A stretch of DNA of 7,798 bases. It comes from Bacillota bacterium. Lineage in GTDB: Bacteria > Bacillota_A > Clostridia > Peptostreptococcales > Anaerovoracaceae. Shown piece by piece: positions 1 through 6,390 of this stretch (positions within the stretch are counted from its first letter, which is position 1; every line of letters begins with the position of its first letter). Location of the stretch: the NCBI GenBank assembly GCA_017556895.1, contig JAFYLX010000027.1:1-7798 (forward strand). The letters run 5' to 3'. A model generated the notes under the pieces. It was not told where the DNA came from. It ran no database searches and saw only the letters and a program-made list of their open reading frames with translations. The position numbers were made by a program, and so were the translations under genes.

Positions 1-33
1 CACGTGGATGCTCTGTAAATGTTTTTGACTCAT
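1..33 (-). CDS. 5' end of an unidentified gene, cut by the window edge
   Basis: Only the first 11 codons are in the window, reading MSQKHLQSIHV and then running off the left edge. The start is supported by a strong purine-rich ribosome binding site (minus-strand AGAAAGGAAGG, positions 53-43) nine bases before the ATG at 33-31. A perfect TATAAT -10 box lies a further 30 or so bases upstream. It sits beyond the terminator of the decarboxylase operon, so it appears to be a separate transcription unit in the same direction. Too little protein is visible to name a family, and no function is proposed. Confidence 0.5.
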   Translation of the reverse strand, partial: MSQKHLQSIHV

Positions 34-81
34 TTGGTGAGACCTTCCTTTCTAAATTTTATACATAATCATACGCATTAC

Positions 82-110
82 ATTATACTACATAACTTCA
101 CAAAAATCAC
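82..110 (-). promoter_or_regulatory. Putative sigma-A promoter for the gene at the left edge
   Basis: On the minus strand there is a perfect TATAAT at 87-82. Transcription would start near position 75 and give a 5' leader of about 42 bases that contains the ribosome binding site at 53-43. The hexamer at 17-base spacing (GTGATT, 110-105) is a poor -35 match, so the call rests on the -10 box and on its position between a terminator and a well-formed translation start. Confidence 0.45.
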
Positions 111-153
111 TAGAAAATTTTTGCAAAACCAAAGAAATTGTTGGAATTTTAAC

Positions 154-186
154 AAAAAAGCGGTCTTTTTTGCTCCAAGACCGCTT
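154..186 (-). terminator. Intrinsic terminator of the decarboxylase operon
   Basis: A perfect 10-base-pair stem is formed by AAGCGGTCTT (158-167) and AAGACCGCTT (177-186) around a 9-base loop. Read on the minus strand it is followed at once by a T tract (complement of 154-158). It begins about 20 bases after the stop codon of the decarboxylase gene at 206 and closes that operon. On the plus strand the stem is not followed by a T tract, so it appears one-directional. Confidence 0.88.
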
Positions 187-205
187 CGCACATATTCATT
201 TTACA

Positions 206-1612
206 TTATTTACCAACCTGGATCATCAAGCTGTCAGATAGGCCGATAACTTTCTCACCGGCAAGCCTTCTTTCTTTGACATAAGTTAGAAGTTCTTCAT
301 CTAAAACTTCTCCTGGGCATGCGATAGGTATTCCAGGTGGATAAGGGATAATAGACATAGCAGCTACTCTGCCTGCTGCCTCATCTATGTGAACGGCTTC
401 CTTCTTAATAGGAACTCCCTCCCATTCAAGTTTCTTAGTTAAGGCTTTTGGCTGTTTCTTAGTCCCATCTGCCAAGAGGGTTCTTGTAGATGCCGCTTCT
501 TTTAGAGCCTCAATAAGCTTTTCAAAGTCGCATCGTCTATTGCCGATACCCGTCATACACATTAAGACATTACCCACAACAAGCTCTATAAAGATATTCC
601 TTTCCATTAAGAACTCTTCTAAATCATTTCCATTCATGCCGTATGCAGACATATCAAGATTAAGCTTCGTCTTATCTAAGTTACCTCCCGCCATAACCTT
701 TAGGCCCGGCACTTCCTTGCTAGCTTCGTAGAACCACTGGATGTTTTCAGCCCATTGCTTCATTAGCTCGTCACCCTTTTCAATCAGGATATCTGCGTTA
801 ACGTCAAGTGTAGCCATCATAGGATATGATGGACTGGAGCTTTCAACTACCTGAAGCTTATCTTCAAGAGTAATCTCATCAACTCTGTCACTGCACACAT
901 TTAACAACGCCGTCTGTCCAAAGGACCCCAGCGTTTTGTGGATGCTGTTGATTACGATGTCGGCACCTTGTTCCTCTGCAGGACTTGGGAAACCGTATTT
1001 TTTGTCGAAAAACTTCAGATGCGCCCCATGTGCCTGATCGACAATTAAAATCTTCCCGCGTTTATGCACTTCTTCTGCGATAGCTTTTATATCACTGCAT
1101 ATACCATAGTAATTTGGGCTCGGAAGAATTACAGCCTCAGCCTCAGGATTTTCATCCAGGCATGCCGCGATTTCATCAGCGGAAACTTCTCCCAAAATGC
1201 CATATTCTTCTACAGTGTTTGGAAAAGCATATACCGGCGTTATATCGCCTAATGACAATGCATTAAAAGCAGATTTATGGCAGTTTCTAGCCATAACAAT
1301 CTTACCGCCTTTTGATACAGATGCCAAAATTGCAGCTAGAATACCACCGGAACTGCCGTTTATAAGCAGATATGATGAGTTAGTTTCGTACAAATTTCGA
1401 TATTTGTCCATCGTAACCTTGATAACCTCTTCCGCTTGGAAAAGATTGTCCGCTCCCGGTATTTCTGTAATGTCACAGTCCATAATTGCATCCAAGAACT
1501 CCCCATAGCCGTTATCTACATAGAAGGCCTTGCCTTTATGACCCGGCATATGAAAGGACACGGGGCTACTAGCCCCGTGACTCATTAAAAACTCTCTAAT
1601 AGATTGTTTCAT
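206..1612 (-). CDS. Orn/Lys/Arg decarboxylase, short (SpeA/YaaO-like) form, PLP-dependent
   Basis: Predicted fold-type I PLP decarboxylase of 468 residues, the usual length of the short Gram-positive form, making a polyamine or its precursor (agmatine, cadaverine or putrescine) in the cytoplasm. Visible motifs are HMPGHKG at 21-27, the phosphate-binding NGSSGG at 85-90, NCHKSAFNAL at 110-119, the cofactor-contacting VDQAHGAH at 191-198, and SIHKT at 223-227, where Lys226 should carry PLP. SSSPSYPMMATLD (258-270) and the C-terminal IPYPPGIP (422-429) complete the family signature. The large N-terminal response-regulator-like domain of the long enterobacterial enzymes is absent. The start has a good ribosome binding site (AAAGG, 7 bases upstream). 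It is the last gene of the operon, 31 bases after putP. The substrate cannot be read from sequence; arginine is common for this subgroup, while the neighbouring ornithine enzyme makes ornithine or arginine plausible. Confidence 0.9.
   Translation of the reverse strand: MKQSIREFLMSHGASSPVSFHMPGHKGKAFYVDNGYGEFLDAIMDCDITEIPGADNLFQAEEVIKVTMDKYRNLYETNSSYLLINGSSGGILAAILASVSKGGKIVMARNCHKSAFNALSLGDITPVYAFPNTVEEYGILGEVSADEIAACLDENPEAEAVILPSPNYYGICSDIKAIAEEVHKRGKILIVDQAHGAHLKFFDKKYGFPSPAEEQGADIVINSIHKTLGSFGQTALLNVCSDRVDEITLEDKLQVVESSSPSYPMMATLDVNADILIEKGDELMKQWAENIQWFYEASKEVPGLKVMAGGNLDKTKLNLDMSAYGMNGNDLEEFLMERNIFIELVVGNVLMCMTGIGNRRCDFEKLIEALKEAASTRTLLADGTKKQPKALTKKLEWEGVPIKKEAVHIDEAAGRVAAMSIIPYPPGIPIACPGEVLDEELLTYVKERRLAGEKVIGLSDSLMIQVGK
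1559..1579 (-). other. Strong GC-rich hairpin inside the first codons of the decarboxylase gene
   Basis: CACGGGGCT (1559-1567) and AGCCCCGTG (1571-1579) are perfect inverted repeats of 9 base pairs around a 3-base loop. It covers codons 12-18 (HGASSPV), 34 to 54 bases after the ATG on the minus strand. No T tract follows, so it is not a classical terminator. The GC block stands out from the surrounding AT-richer coding sequence. An effect on early translation or mRNA stability is possible but is only inference. Confidence 0.5.
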
Positions 1613-1643
1613 ATTATTACCTTTCTTTAGCTATCAGCGCTTA

Positions 1644-3161
1644 TTATTCGTCAAATCCAGCCGCAGTAGCCTTATCATAAACAGCTAATACATCAGCTGC
1701 AGGTTCTTTGTCCATAAGCGTAACAACAACTGCTGCTACTAAGCTTGCTGCAAATCCCGGAATCATTTCGTAAATGCCAGTGTGTGACATCATCATTAAC
1801 CAAGCAACGTCTACGATAGCGCCTACAGTTACACCTGCAACGGCACCCTTATAAGTAAATCTTCTCCAGAATAGGGATAGGATAATCGTTGGTCCAAACG
1901 CTGAACCGAAGCCAGCCCAAGCATTTTCTACAAGATTCATAATTGTCTGGGCACCTTCAGCCTTACTGGATGCGATCATAAAACCAATGATACTTACGAT
2001 TAATACTACGATTCTGCCAACCCATAGGATTTCCTTTTCGCTAGCGTTCTTTCTTAAAATTGGCTTATATACGTCAGATGTGAAAGAACTGGATGCTACT
2101 AATAACTGAGAGTCAGCAGTTGACATGGAAGCCGCGATGATAGCCGCCATTAAAATCCCTGCGATGAAGCTTGGGAATAGCATTCTCGCGAATGCGATAA
2201 ATACTGTCTTCTGAGCACCGATAGTTAATAACTCTTCAGCAAGAAGCATTCTTCCGAAGTATGCAATTAGGCAAGTTGCGCCAAGGGATAACACTACCCA
2301 AATAATAGCAACTGTCGCAGACTTCTTAACCATAGATGGCTTTTCGATGGACATGAATCTTACTAAGATATGTGGCATACCGAAGTATCCAAGACCCCAA
2401 GCAAGACCGTTCGCGATATCTTTCCAGCTGGAGTTGAATAAACCAGTACCAAATTCGCAAGTTGTAACCTGTCCGCTAGCACCATCAGTGTATGAATATA
2501 CTACACCAAGAGCACTTGTATCTAAATTCTGAGTTAAAACAATAATACTTGGAACCGCTAAAACCGCTATAAGCATTAAGATTCCCTGGAAGAAGTCAGT
2601 CCAGCATACAGCCTTGAAGCCGCCAAAGAATGTGCATGCAAGCATTGCTAACGCAAATATAATCATAGCTGTCTGTGTGCTTAGAGCAGGGAATACAGTT
2701 GTGAATACTGAAGCGCCTGCTACGAAGCCGGAAGCTACATATACTGTAAAGCATGCAAAGAAAATAACCGCACAAATCACCTGAAGAGTATAACTCTTTG
2801 TTAGGAATCTGTTGGATAAGTACTGAGGTACTGTGATAGCGTCTCCTGCCACCTTTGAGAATTTTCTCAATCTAGTAGCAACAAAAATCCAGTTTGCCGC
2901 TGTACCTAGTGCAAGACCAATACCGATCCACATCTGACCAAAACCAAAGGCCATGATGCTTCCTGGAAGCCCCATCAATAACCAAGCGGACATGTCGGAT
3001 GCCTGTGCTGACATCGCAGTTACCCATGGACCCATGGATCTGCCACCAATAAAGAATTCCTTTTCATCGTTTGAATGTCTGTCTTTTAGGAAGAAATAAA
3101 CCCCGATCCCTACTATTAGTACAAAATATAGGGCAAACGCAAATACTTCACCGTTTAACAT
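1644..3161 (-). CDS. putP: Sodium/proline symporter PutP (SSS family)
   Basis: Integral membrane protein of 505 residues, the normal PutP length, importing L-proline with Na+. About a dozen strongly hydrophobic segments fit the family topology. Hallmarks are FFIGGRSMGPWVTAMSAQASDMSAWLLMGLPG-type sequence at 36-67 (written here only as a location), with Asp56 corresponding to the Na+-critical Asp55 of E. coli PutP. Also present are WTDFFQG at 187-193, WGLGYFGMPHILVRFMS at 255-271, and AASMSTADSQLL at 343-354, where Ser347-Thr348 match the Na+-binding Ser340-Thr341 of the E. coli protein. An excellent ribosome binding site (AAGGAGA, 7 bases upstream) fixes the start, and the gene ends in tandem TAA TAA stops. 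It is the middle gene of the operon, 46 bases after the cyclodeaminase-like gene and 31 bases before the decarboxylase. Another small solute of the SSS family cannot be fully excluded, but the similarity I recall is specifically to PutP. Confidence 0.92.
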   Translation of the reverse strand: MLNGEVFAFALYFVLIVGIGVYFFLKDRHSNDEKEFFIGGRSMGPWVTAMSAQASDMSAWLLMGLPGSIMAFGFGQMWIGIGLALGTAANWIFVATRLRKFSKVAGDAITVPQYLSNRFLTKSYTLQVICAVIFFACFTVYVASGFVAGASVFTTVFPALSTQTAMIIFALAMLACTFFGGFKAVCWTDFFQGILMLIAVLAVPSIIVLTQNLDTSALGVVYSYTDGASGQVTTCEFGTGLFNSSWKDIANGLAWGLGYFGMPHILVRFMSIEKPSMVKKSATVAIIWVVLSLGATCLIAYFGRMLLAEELLTIGAQKTVFIAFARMLFPSFIAGILMAAIIAASMSTADSQLLVASSSFTSDVYKPILRKNASEKEILWVGRIVVLIVSIIGFMIASSKAEGAQTIMNLVENAWAGFGSAFGPTIILSLFWRRFTYKGAVAGVTVGAIVDVAWLMMMSHTGIYEMIPGFAASLVAAVVVTLMDKEPAADVLAVYDKATAAGFDE

Positions 3162-3207
3162 AGCTTCGTCTCCTTATCTAGTCGTTTTTATTTTTTTGCC
3201 AGACTCT

Positions 3208-4302
3208 TTATAATCCAAGGCCTGAGCTTAAGTTTCTCATAAAGTCCTGTACATTAGTTACGATACCCTTTGCGGATAGGCTTCCTCTGTCTCCAAGCTT
3301 GCTCGCTGCGAAGTCGGAAGTATCTACCATGTAGAAATATACAGGTCTGATAGTGCCATCTTCAAGCACTCTATATGTCGGTGTCATGTTACCGGCGGAA
3401 ATAGTATGAAGCACTGTCGCCATACCGATAACTGTAGTTGATTTTCTAATGTGAGAACGAATTGTATCCTGTCCTTCGTATGTATGTTCGAAAACTTCAG
3501 GAAGAGGACCATCATCTCTAATTGAACCATTTAGTACAAACGGAACTTTGTTCTTCACACAGCTATAAATGATTCCGTTGTCGATACCTTCGCCTTCGAT
3601 GAACGCCGGAATGGAGCCGTATGTATTAATTGCATTGATTGTATCTAGGTGGTTATAGTGACCGCCTTCGTGAAGTCTCTGATTTCTGATGTCACAACCA
3701 AGAGCTGTACCAAGGTAAGCCCCTTCTAGGTCGTGTGTAGCAAGTGCATTACCTGCAAGAACCGCCTGGCAATAACCCTGTTCAATTAGAGCTGCCATGA
3801 TTCTTCTAGCCTCAACATCAAAACTGCAGGCAGGTCCTAAAACCCAAGTCACGTAGCCGCCGTTTTCTTTCTCATGTTTAAGAAGATTGATAAGCGTTTC
3901 GTAATCATATGAGAAAGAAGTTTCTCTGTTTCTGCTCTGACGGAAAGCGAATACATCCTTTTCAGCTTCAGCTTCCCTTTCCCAACAGTTGGCATGTACG
4001 TAGATACCTTCTGATGCGTCTTCAGTTCTACCTACAACTACCATATCATTTTCTTTGATGTTTCTGAACTCTACTACGCGGATCTTCTCACCGTCCCAAA
4101 CAGGAACCGCATCCATTCTAGTGTCTTCAGCTAAGTGCCATTTGCCATCTATCTTAAAATACTCAGGGAAGATTGATGTTGCGTGGAAGCCTTTAGGTGC
4201 AGCCTTTGCGCAAGGCGCCATAACTAATTTGGCATCCGGTGCATTAATAAACTTCTCCTGTGTAAAATCTGGTGCAATATACTTTGTTAATTCAAAACTC
4301 AT
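3208..4302 (-). CDS. TIGR00300/LOR-SDH (ArgZ/AgrE C-terminal) family protein, probable ornithine cyclodeaminase
   Basis: A 364-residue cytoplasmic protein. It belongs to the family often labelled 'LOR/SDH bifunctional enzyme conserved region' or TIGR00300. From memory of the literature, members were shown to be NAD-dependent ornithine cyclodeaminases (ornithine to proline plus ammonia), both as a single protein in a methanogen and as the C-terminal part of cyanobacterial arginine dihydrolase AgrE/ArgZ. Residues 1-110 form the small N-terminal domain. A Rossmann-like portion follows with GPACSF (156-161) and AGNALATHDLEGAYLGTALG (183-202). IRDDGPLPEV (261-270), TVLHTISAGNMTPTY (296-310) and DRGSLSAKGIVTNVQDF (338-354) are further family blocks. 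No arginine-dihydrolase domain is attached. An AAAGGG ribosome binding site lies 9 bases before the ATG. It is first in the operon, followed by the proline transporter, which supports a proline-related role. It is not the unrelated mu-crystallin-type cyclodeaminase. Family assignment is strong; the reaction is inferred. Confidence 0.8.
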   Translation of the reverse strand: MSFELTKYIAPDFTQEKFINAPDAKLVMAPCAKAAPKGFHATSIFPEYFKIDGKWHLAEDTRMDAVPVWDGEKIRVVEFRNIKENDMVVVGRTEDASEGIYVHANCWEREAEAEKDVFAFRQSRNRETSFSYDYETLINLLKHEKENGGYVTWVLGPACSFDVEARRIMAALIEQGYCQAVLAGNALATHDLEGAYLGTALGCDIRNQRLHEGGHYNHLDTINAINTYGSIPAFIEGEGIDNGIIYSCVKNKVPFVLNGSIRDDGPLPEVFEHTYEGQDTIRSHIRKSTTVIGMATVLHTISAGNMTPTYRVLEDGTIRPVYFYMVDTSDFAASKLGDRGSLSAKGIVTNVQDFMRNLSSGLGL

Positions 4303-4337
4303 TTTTTAATACCCTTTCTAACTTGTTTGACTTCTCG

Positions 4338-4366
4338 ATTGTAACATATTTAAAACTAGAATGAAA
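4338..4366 (-). promoter_or_regulatory. Putative promoter of the cyclodeaminase-putP-decarboxylase operon
   Basis: On the minus strand the -10 box TACAAT (4343-4338) is preceded by TGT, an extended -10 element. The hexamer at 17-base spacing is TTTCAT (4366-4361), a weak -35 that an extended -10 can compensate. Transcription would start near 4331, about 30 bases before the ATG at 4302, leaving room for the AAAGGG ribosome binding site. Confidence 0.55.
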
Positions 4367-4413
4367 CACAGAATATAGTTTGAACTTTTATCTATACTTT
4401 TTTATACATTTTA

Positions 4414-4427
4414 CAATAAATTTATTG
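4414..4427. promoter_or_regulatory. Perfect 14-base palindrome, candidate TetR operator
   Basis: CAATAAATTTATTG is a perfect palindrome. Its right end overlaps the -35 box (4425-4430) of the tetR promoter, and it lies about 48 bases upstream of the presumed -35 of the divergent operon. Size, symmetry and position suit a TetR dimer acting on its own promoter and perhaps on the operon. It is purely A/T except at its ends, so chance in AT-rich DNA is a real alternative. Confidence 0.4.
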
Positions 4428-4453
4428 ATATTTCAATCTTTTTATGCTATACT
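4425..4453 (+). promoter_or_regulatory. Strong sigma-A promoter of the tetR gene
   Basis: TTGATA (4425-4430) and TATACT (4448-4453) are separated by exactly 17 bases, and TGC directly before the -10 makes it an extended -10 promoter. Transcription should begin near 4460, giving a leader of about 67 bases before the ATG at 4527. It is the best promoter match in the window and is directed away from the operon. Confidence 0.75.
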
Positions 4454-4461
4454 ATTTATAG

Positions 4462-4483
4462 ACTAAAACAAGTATTGATTAGT
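4462..4483. promoter_or_regulatory. Inverted repeat at the tetR transcription start, second operator candidate
   Basis: ACTAA (4462-4466) and TTAGT (4479-4483) are exact inverted half-sites 12 bases apart, with one further symmetric pair inside. The element lies over the first transcribed bases after the tetR -10 box, where a bound repressor would block initiation. The arms are short, so this is a weak candidate. Confidence 0.25.
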
Positions 4484-4526
4484 GACAAAGAAAATTTATT
4501 TTTAAATTTATATATAAAGGTATGCT

Positions 4527-5111
4527 ATGAAAAAGAAGAATTCCAGAAACACAAAAGGTAAAATCGTTTCTGCAGCATGGCAGCTTTTCTACCAGCAAGG
4601 GTACGACGATACGACAATCGAAGAAATTGTCGAAGTTTCAGGCACTTCCAAAGGCTCCTTTTATCACTACTTCGAAGGCAAGGATGCACTGCTAAGCTCA
4701 CTTTCCTATCTTTTTGACGAGAAGTACGAGGAACTCATGGAGACTATGGATCCGGATTTTTCTCCTGTAGATAAGCTGATTTATCTAAACAAAGAATTAT
4801 TCCTTATGATAGAGAATACGGTATCCATCGACCTTCTATGCCAGCTGTTTTCATCTCAGCTCATCACCAAGGGAGAGCGTCATCTGTTAGATTCAAGCCG
4901 AACTTATTACAAGTTACTTAGGCAGATAACTATAGAAGGACAGCAAAACGGATATTTCAGAGACGATATTTCTATAAACGATATAACAAAAGCCTACGCT
5001 ATGTTTGAGCGAGGCCTTATGTATGATTGGTGCATATGCAACGGCAATTACTCTTTATGTCAGTACTCACAGAGTATGATGCCGCTATTTTTAAAAAGTT
5101 TTTGTAAATAA
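4527..5111 (+). CDS. TetR/AcrR-family transcriptional regulator
   Basis: A 194-residue one-component regulator of typical TetR length. The N-terminal DNA-binding domain covers about residues 10-56: helix 1 is GKIVSAAWQLFYQQGYDDTT (11-30), and the helix-turn-helix IEEIVEVSGTSKGSFYHYF (31-49) carries the characteristic S-K-G-S-F-Y-H-Y-F recognition segment. The helical C-terminal half, the ligand-binding and dimerisation domain, does not reveal a ligand. It has five cysteines (105, 169, 171, 178, 193), four of them in the last 26 residues. The ATG follows an AAAGG ribosome binding site by 6 bases. The gene is transcribed divergently from the cyclodeaminase-putP-decarboxylase operon, with palindromes between them, so the operon and tetR itself are the likely targets. 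It uses GAG and AAG codons more freely than its neighbours. Family certain; effector unknown. Confidence 0.93.
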   Translation: MKKKNSRNTKGKIVSAAWQLFYQQGYDDTTIEEIVEVSGTSKGSFYHYFEGKDALLSSLSYLFDEKYEELMETMDPDFSPVDKLIYLNKELFLMIENTVSIDLLCQLFSSQLITKGERHLLDSSRTYYKLLRQITIEGQQNGYFRDDISINDITKAYAMFERGLMYDWCICNGNYSLCQYSQSMMPLFLKSFCK

Positions 5112-5113
5112 AA

Positions 5114-5132
5114 GAAGCGTCCTACAGACGCC
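5114..5132 (-). terminator. Weak backup terminator for leftward transcripts
   Basis: GCGTC (5117-5121) and GACGC (5127-5131) form a 5-base-pair stem, extendable by one G-U pair, with a 5-base loop. On the minus strand it is followed by TTCTTTTATTT. It lies just past the strong bidirectional terminator and could catch leftward read-through from the lipoprotein gene before it becomes antisense to tetR. The stem is short, so confidence is low. Confidence 0.3.
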
Positions 5133-5170
5133 AAAATTGCAAATACACTCTCATGTAATTAATATAAAAC

Positions 5171-5220
5171 AAAAGAAACCTCCGGGTGAATGATAAGTCA
5201 GCCCGGAGGTTTCTTTTTTT
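5171..5220. terminator. Strong bidirectional intrinsic terminator between convergent genes
   Basis: AGAAACCTCCGGG (5174-5186) pairs perfectly with CCCGGAGGTTTCT (5202-5214) around a 15-base loop, and flanking A/T bases extend the stem further. A run of seven T (5214-5220) follows on the plus strand, and a T-rich tract (complement of 5165-5174) follows on the minus strand. It therefore ends both tetR, which stops at 5111, and the lipoprotein gene, which stops at 5243. Confidence 0.92.
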
Positions 5221-5242
5221 ATTCTTCACGTGTCAAAGCACT

Positions 5243-6346
5243 CTATTTAACCGCTTTGTCGTAGATGCAGTCAATTACTTCTTCTTTTAGTAATTCTCTT
5301 TCTAATTTATACTTTTCAGCATACTCAGCAAAAGTCATTCCCATATTTTCTTCGAACTCAGCCTCTGTCATCTGAGCAGTTTCTTCCAAGAACTCTGTCT
5401 TGCCAGCTTCGAACTCTTCGTCTGTGATTTCAAGACCTTCCTTTTCAGCGATAGCATAGACAATCATTTCCTGTTTTACAATAAACTTTGCATACTCTTC
5501 AGCTTCAGCCATAAGCTCATCTTCCGTCATGCCTAGATAATCAGAAAGATAAGTTTCCCATACGATGCTGTTATTAGAAGCATAATTACTGTGCTGCTCA
5601 AGATAAACCAACTGTTCATAAGTAACCTCTTCTTCTGGGTACTTTAGAACTTCAGTCTCTTCAATCAATCTTGTATAAATGTCATCTCTAAGAGCATTTA
5701 CTACTTCCTCTTCGTGTAGGTTTTCATAGTACTTTCTTACGTCAACCATATACTCATCCACAGTCTGATAGTAATCATTATGAGCTTCACGGATAAGTCT
5801 GTTTGTAAGTTCAGGAAGTTCAATTCTATCCTTGCTTGTTACAGTGATTTCGAAAGTAACATCCTTGCCAGACAATGCAACATCCGTGATATATGGGTCA
5901 GGGAAAGTAGTTTTATAAGTAACCGTTTCACCAACGCTTGCACCGTATAGAGACTCCTGGAACCCTTCAAGAAGGTTAGCCTGTCCAAGGACAATAGAAT
6001 AGTTCTCAGCCTTCATATCTTCCGGCGTTGTTCCATCAGCAAGAGTTCCCACGTAAGAAATAGTGATAGTATCACCCTTATTTACAGTTCCCTCACTAGT
6101 ATTCTTATATGTAATTCCGTAGTAAGCTAAATCCTTTTCGATACCAGCCTGCATCTCTTCTTCAGTAACTTCTGCCGGAATAGGTTTTTCATATTCATAT
6201 TTTTCATAGTCCGGTAGAACTATGTATTCAGATAAGTCGTACTTGTCGTATAATTTCTGTTCTTTATCTCCACCGCAACCAGTGAAAGATACGCATAGCC
6301 CGAAAGTCATTGCTAGCGTTAAAATAATTGCTAATAGTTTTTTCAT
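5243..6346 (-). CDS. Lipoprotein with FKBP/trigger-factor-like peptidyl-prolyl isomerase domain
   Basis: A 367-residue predicted exported lipoprotein. The first 24 residues are a lipoprotein signal peptide: KK at 3-4, a hydrophobic core, then FTGC at 21-24, with Cys24 as the lipidation site. An FKBP-type domain spans about 88-173: VNKGDTITISYVGTLADG (88-105), the GFQESLYGASVGE segment (128-140) and FPDPY (148-152), the order seen in trigger factor. The rest (about 174-367) is acidic and helical, resembling the trigger factor C-terminal chaperone arms. The ribosome-docking N-terminal domain of cytoplasmic trigger factor is missing, which fits the shorter length (trigger factor is about 430 residues). 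The likely role is folding of secreted proteins outside the membrane. The ATG follows an AGGGG ribosome binding site. The gene is apparently monocistronic, flanked by terminators on both sides. Enzyme activity is inferred from the domain only. Confidence 0.85.
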   Translation of the reverse strand: MKKLLAIILTLAMTFGLCVSFTGCGGDKEQKLYDKYDLSEYIVLPDYEKYEYEKPIPAEVTEEEMQAGIEKDLAYYGITYKNTSEGTVNKGDTITISYVGTLADGTTPEDMKAENYSIVLGQANLLEGFQESLYGASVGETVTYKTTFPDPYITDVALSGKDVTFEITVTSKDRIELPELTNRLIREAHNDYYQTVDEYMVDVRKYYENLHEEEVVNALRDDIYTRLIEETEVLKYPEEEVTYEQLVYLEQHSNYASNNSIVWETYLSDYLGMTEDELMAEAEEYAKFIVKQEMIVYAIAEKEGLEITDEEFEAGKTEFLEETAQMTEAEFEENMGMTFAEYAEKYKLERELLKEEVIDCIYDKAVK

Positions 6347-6390
6347 ACAAAAACCCCTAGTTTTTTAGTTTTTTGTTTGTCATATTTTTT

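Noticed and set aside
19..249. Plus-strand open frame of 76 codons at the left edge
   Set aside because: It runs antisense across a minus-strand promoter, ribosome binding site and terminator, has no ribosome binding site, and its protein looks like translated AT-rich noncoding DNA.
1197..1508. Plus-strand open frame of 103 codons inside the decarboxylase gene
   Set aside because: Antisense shadow of a well-conserved enzyme, with no ribosome binding site or recognisable protein features. The other plus-strand frames inside genes (for example 540-731, 1064-1252, 2347-2532, 4055-4309, 7017-7232) were rejected for the same reason.
4390..4417. Second minus-strand promoter candidate, TTGTAA followed by TAGATA-like sequence, upstream of the cyclodeaminase gene
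   Set aside because: Spacing to any acceptable -10 is off (15 or 17 bases to poor hexamers), and the region is so AT-rich that such matches are expected. The extended -10 at 4338-4343 is better.
4492..4509. AT-only inverted repeat (7-base arms, 4-base loop) in the tetR leader
   Set aside because: A stem without G-C pairs is unstable and easily arises by chance here. Noted only because it shares the TAAATTT core with the palindrome at 4414-4427.
4303..4526. Possible riboswitch or small RNA in the 224-base divergent intergenic region
   Set aside because: No conserved riboswitch core, stable GC-containing stem or terminator is visible. The two presumed leaders are only about 30 and 67 bases, and promoters plus operator-like palindromes explain the space.
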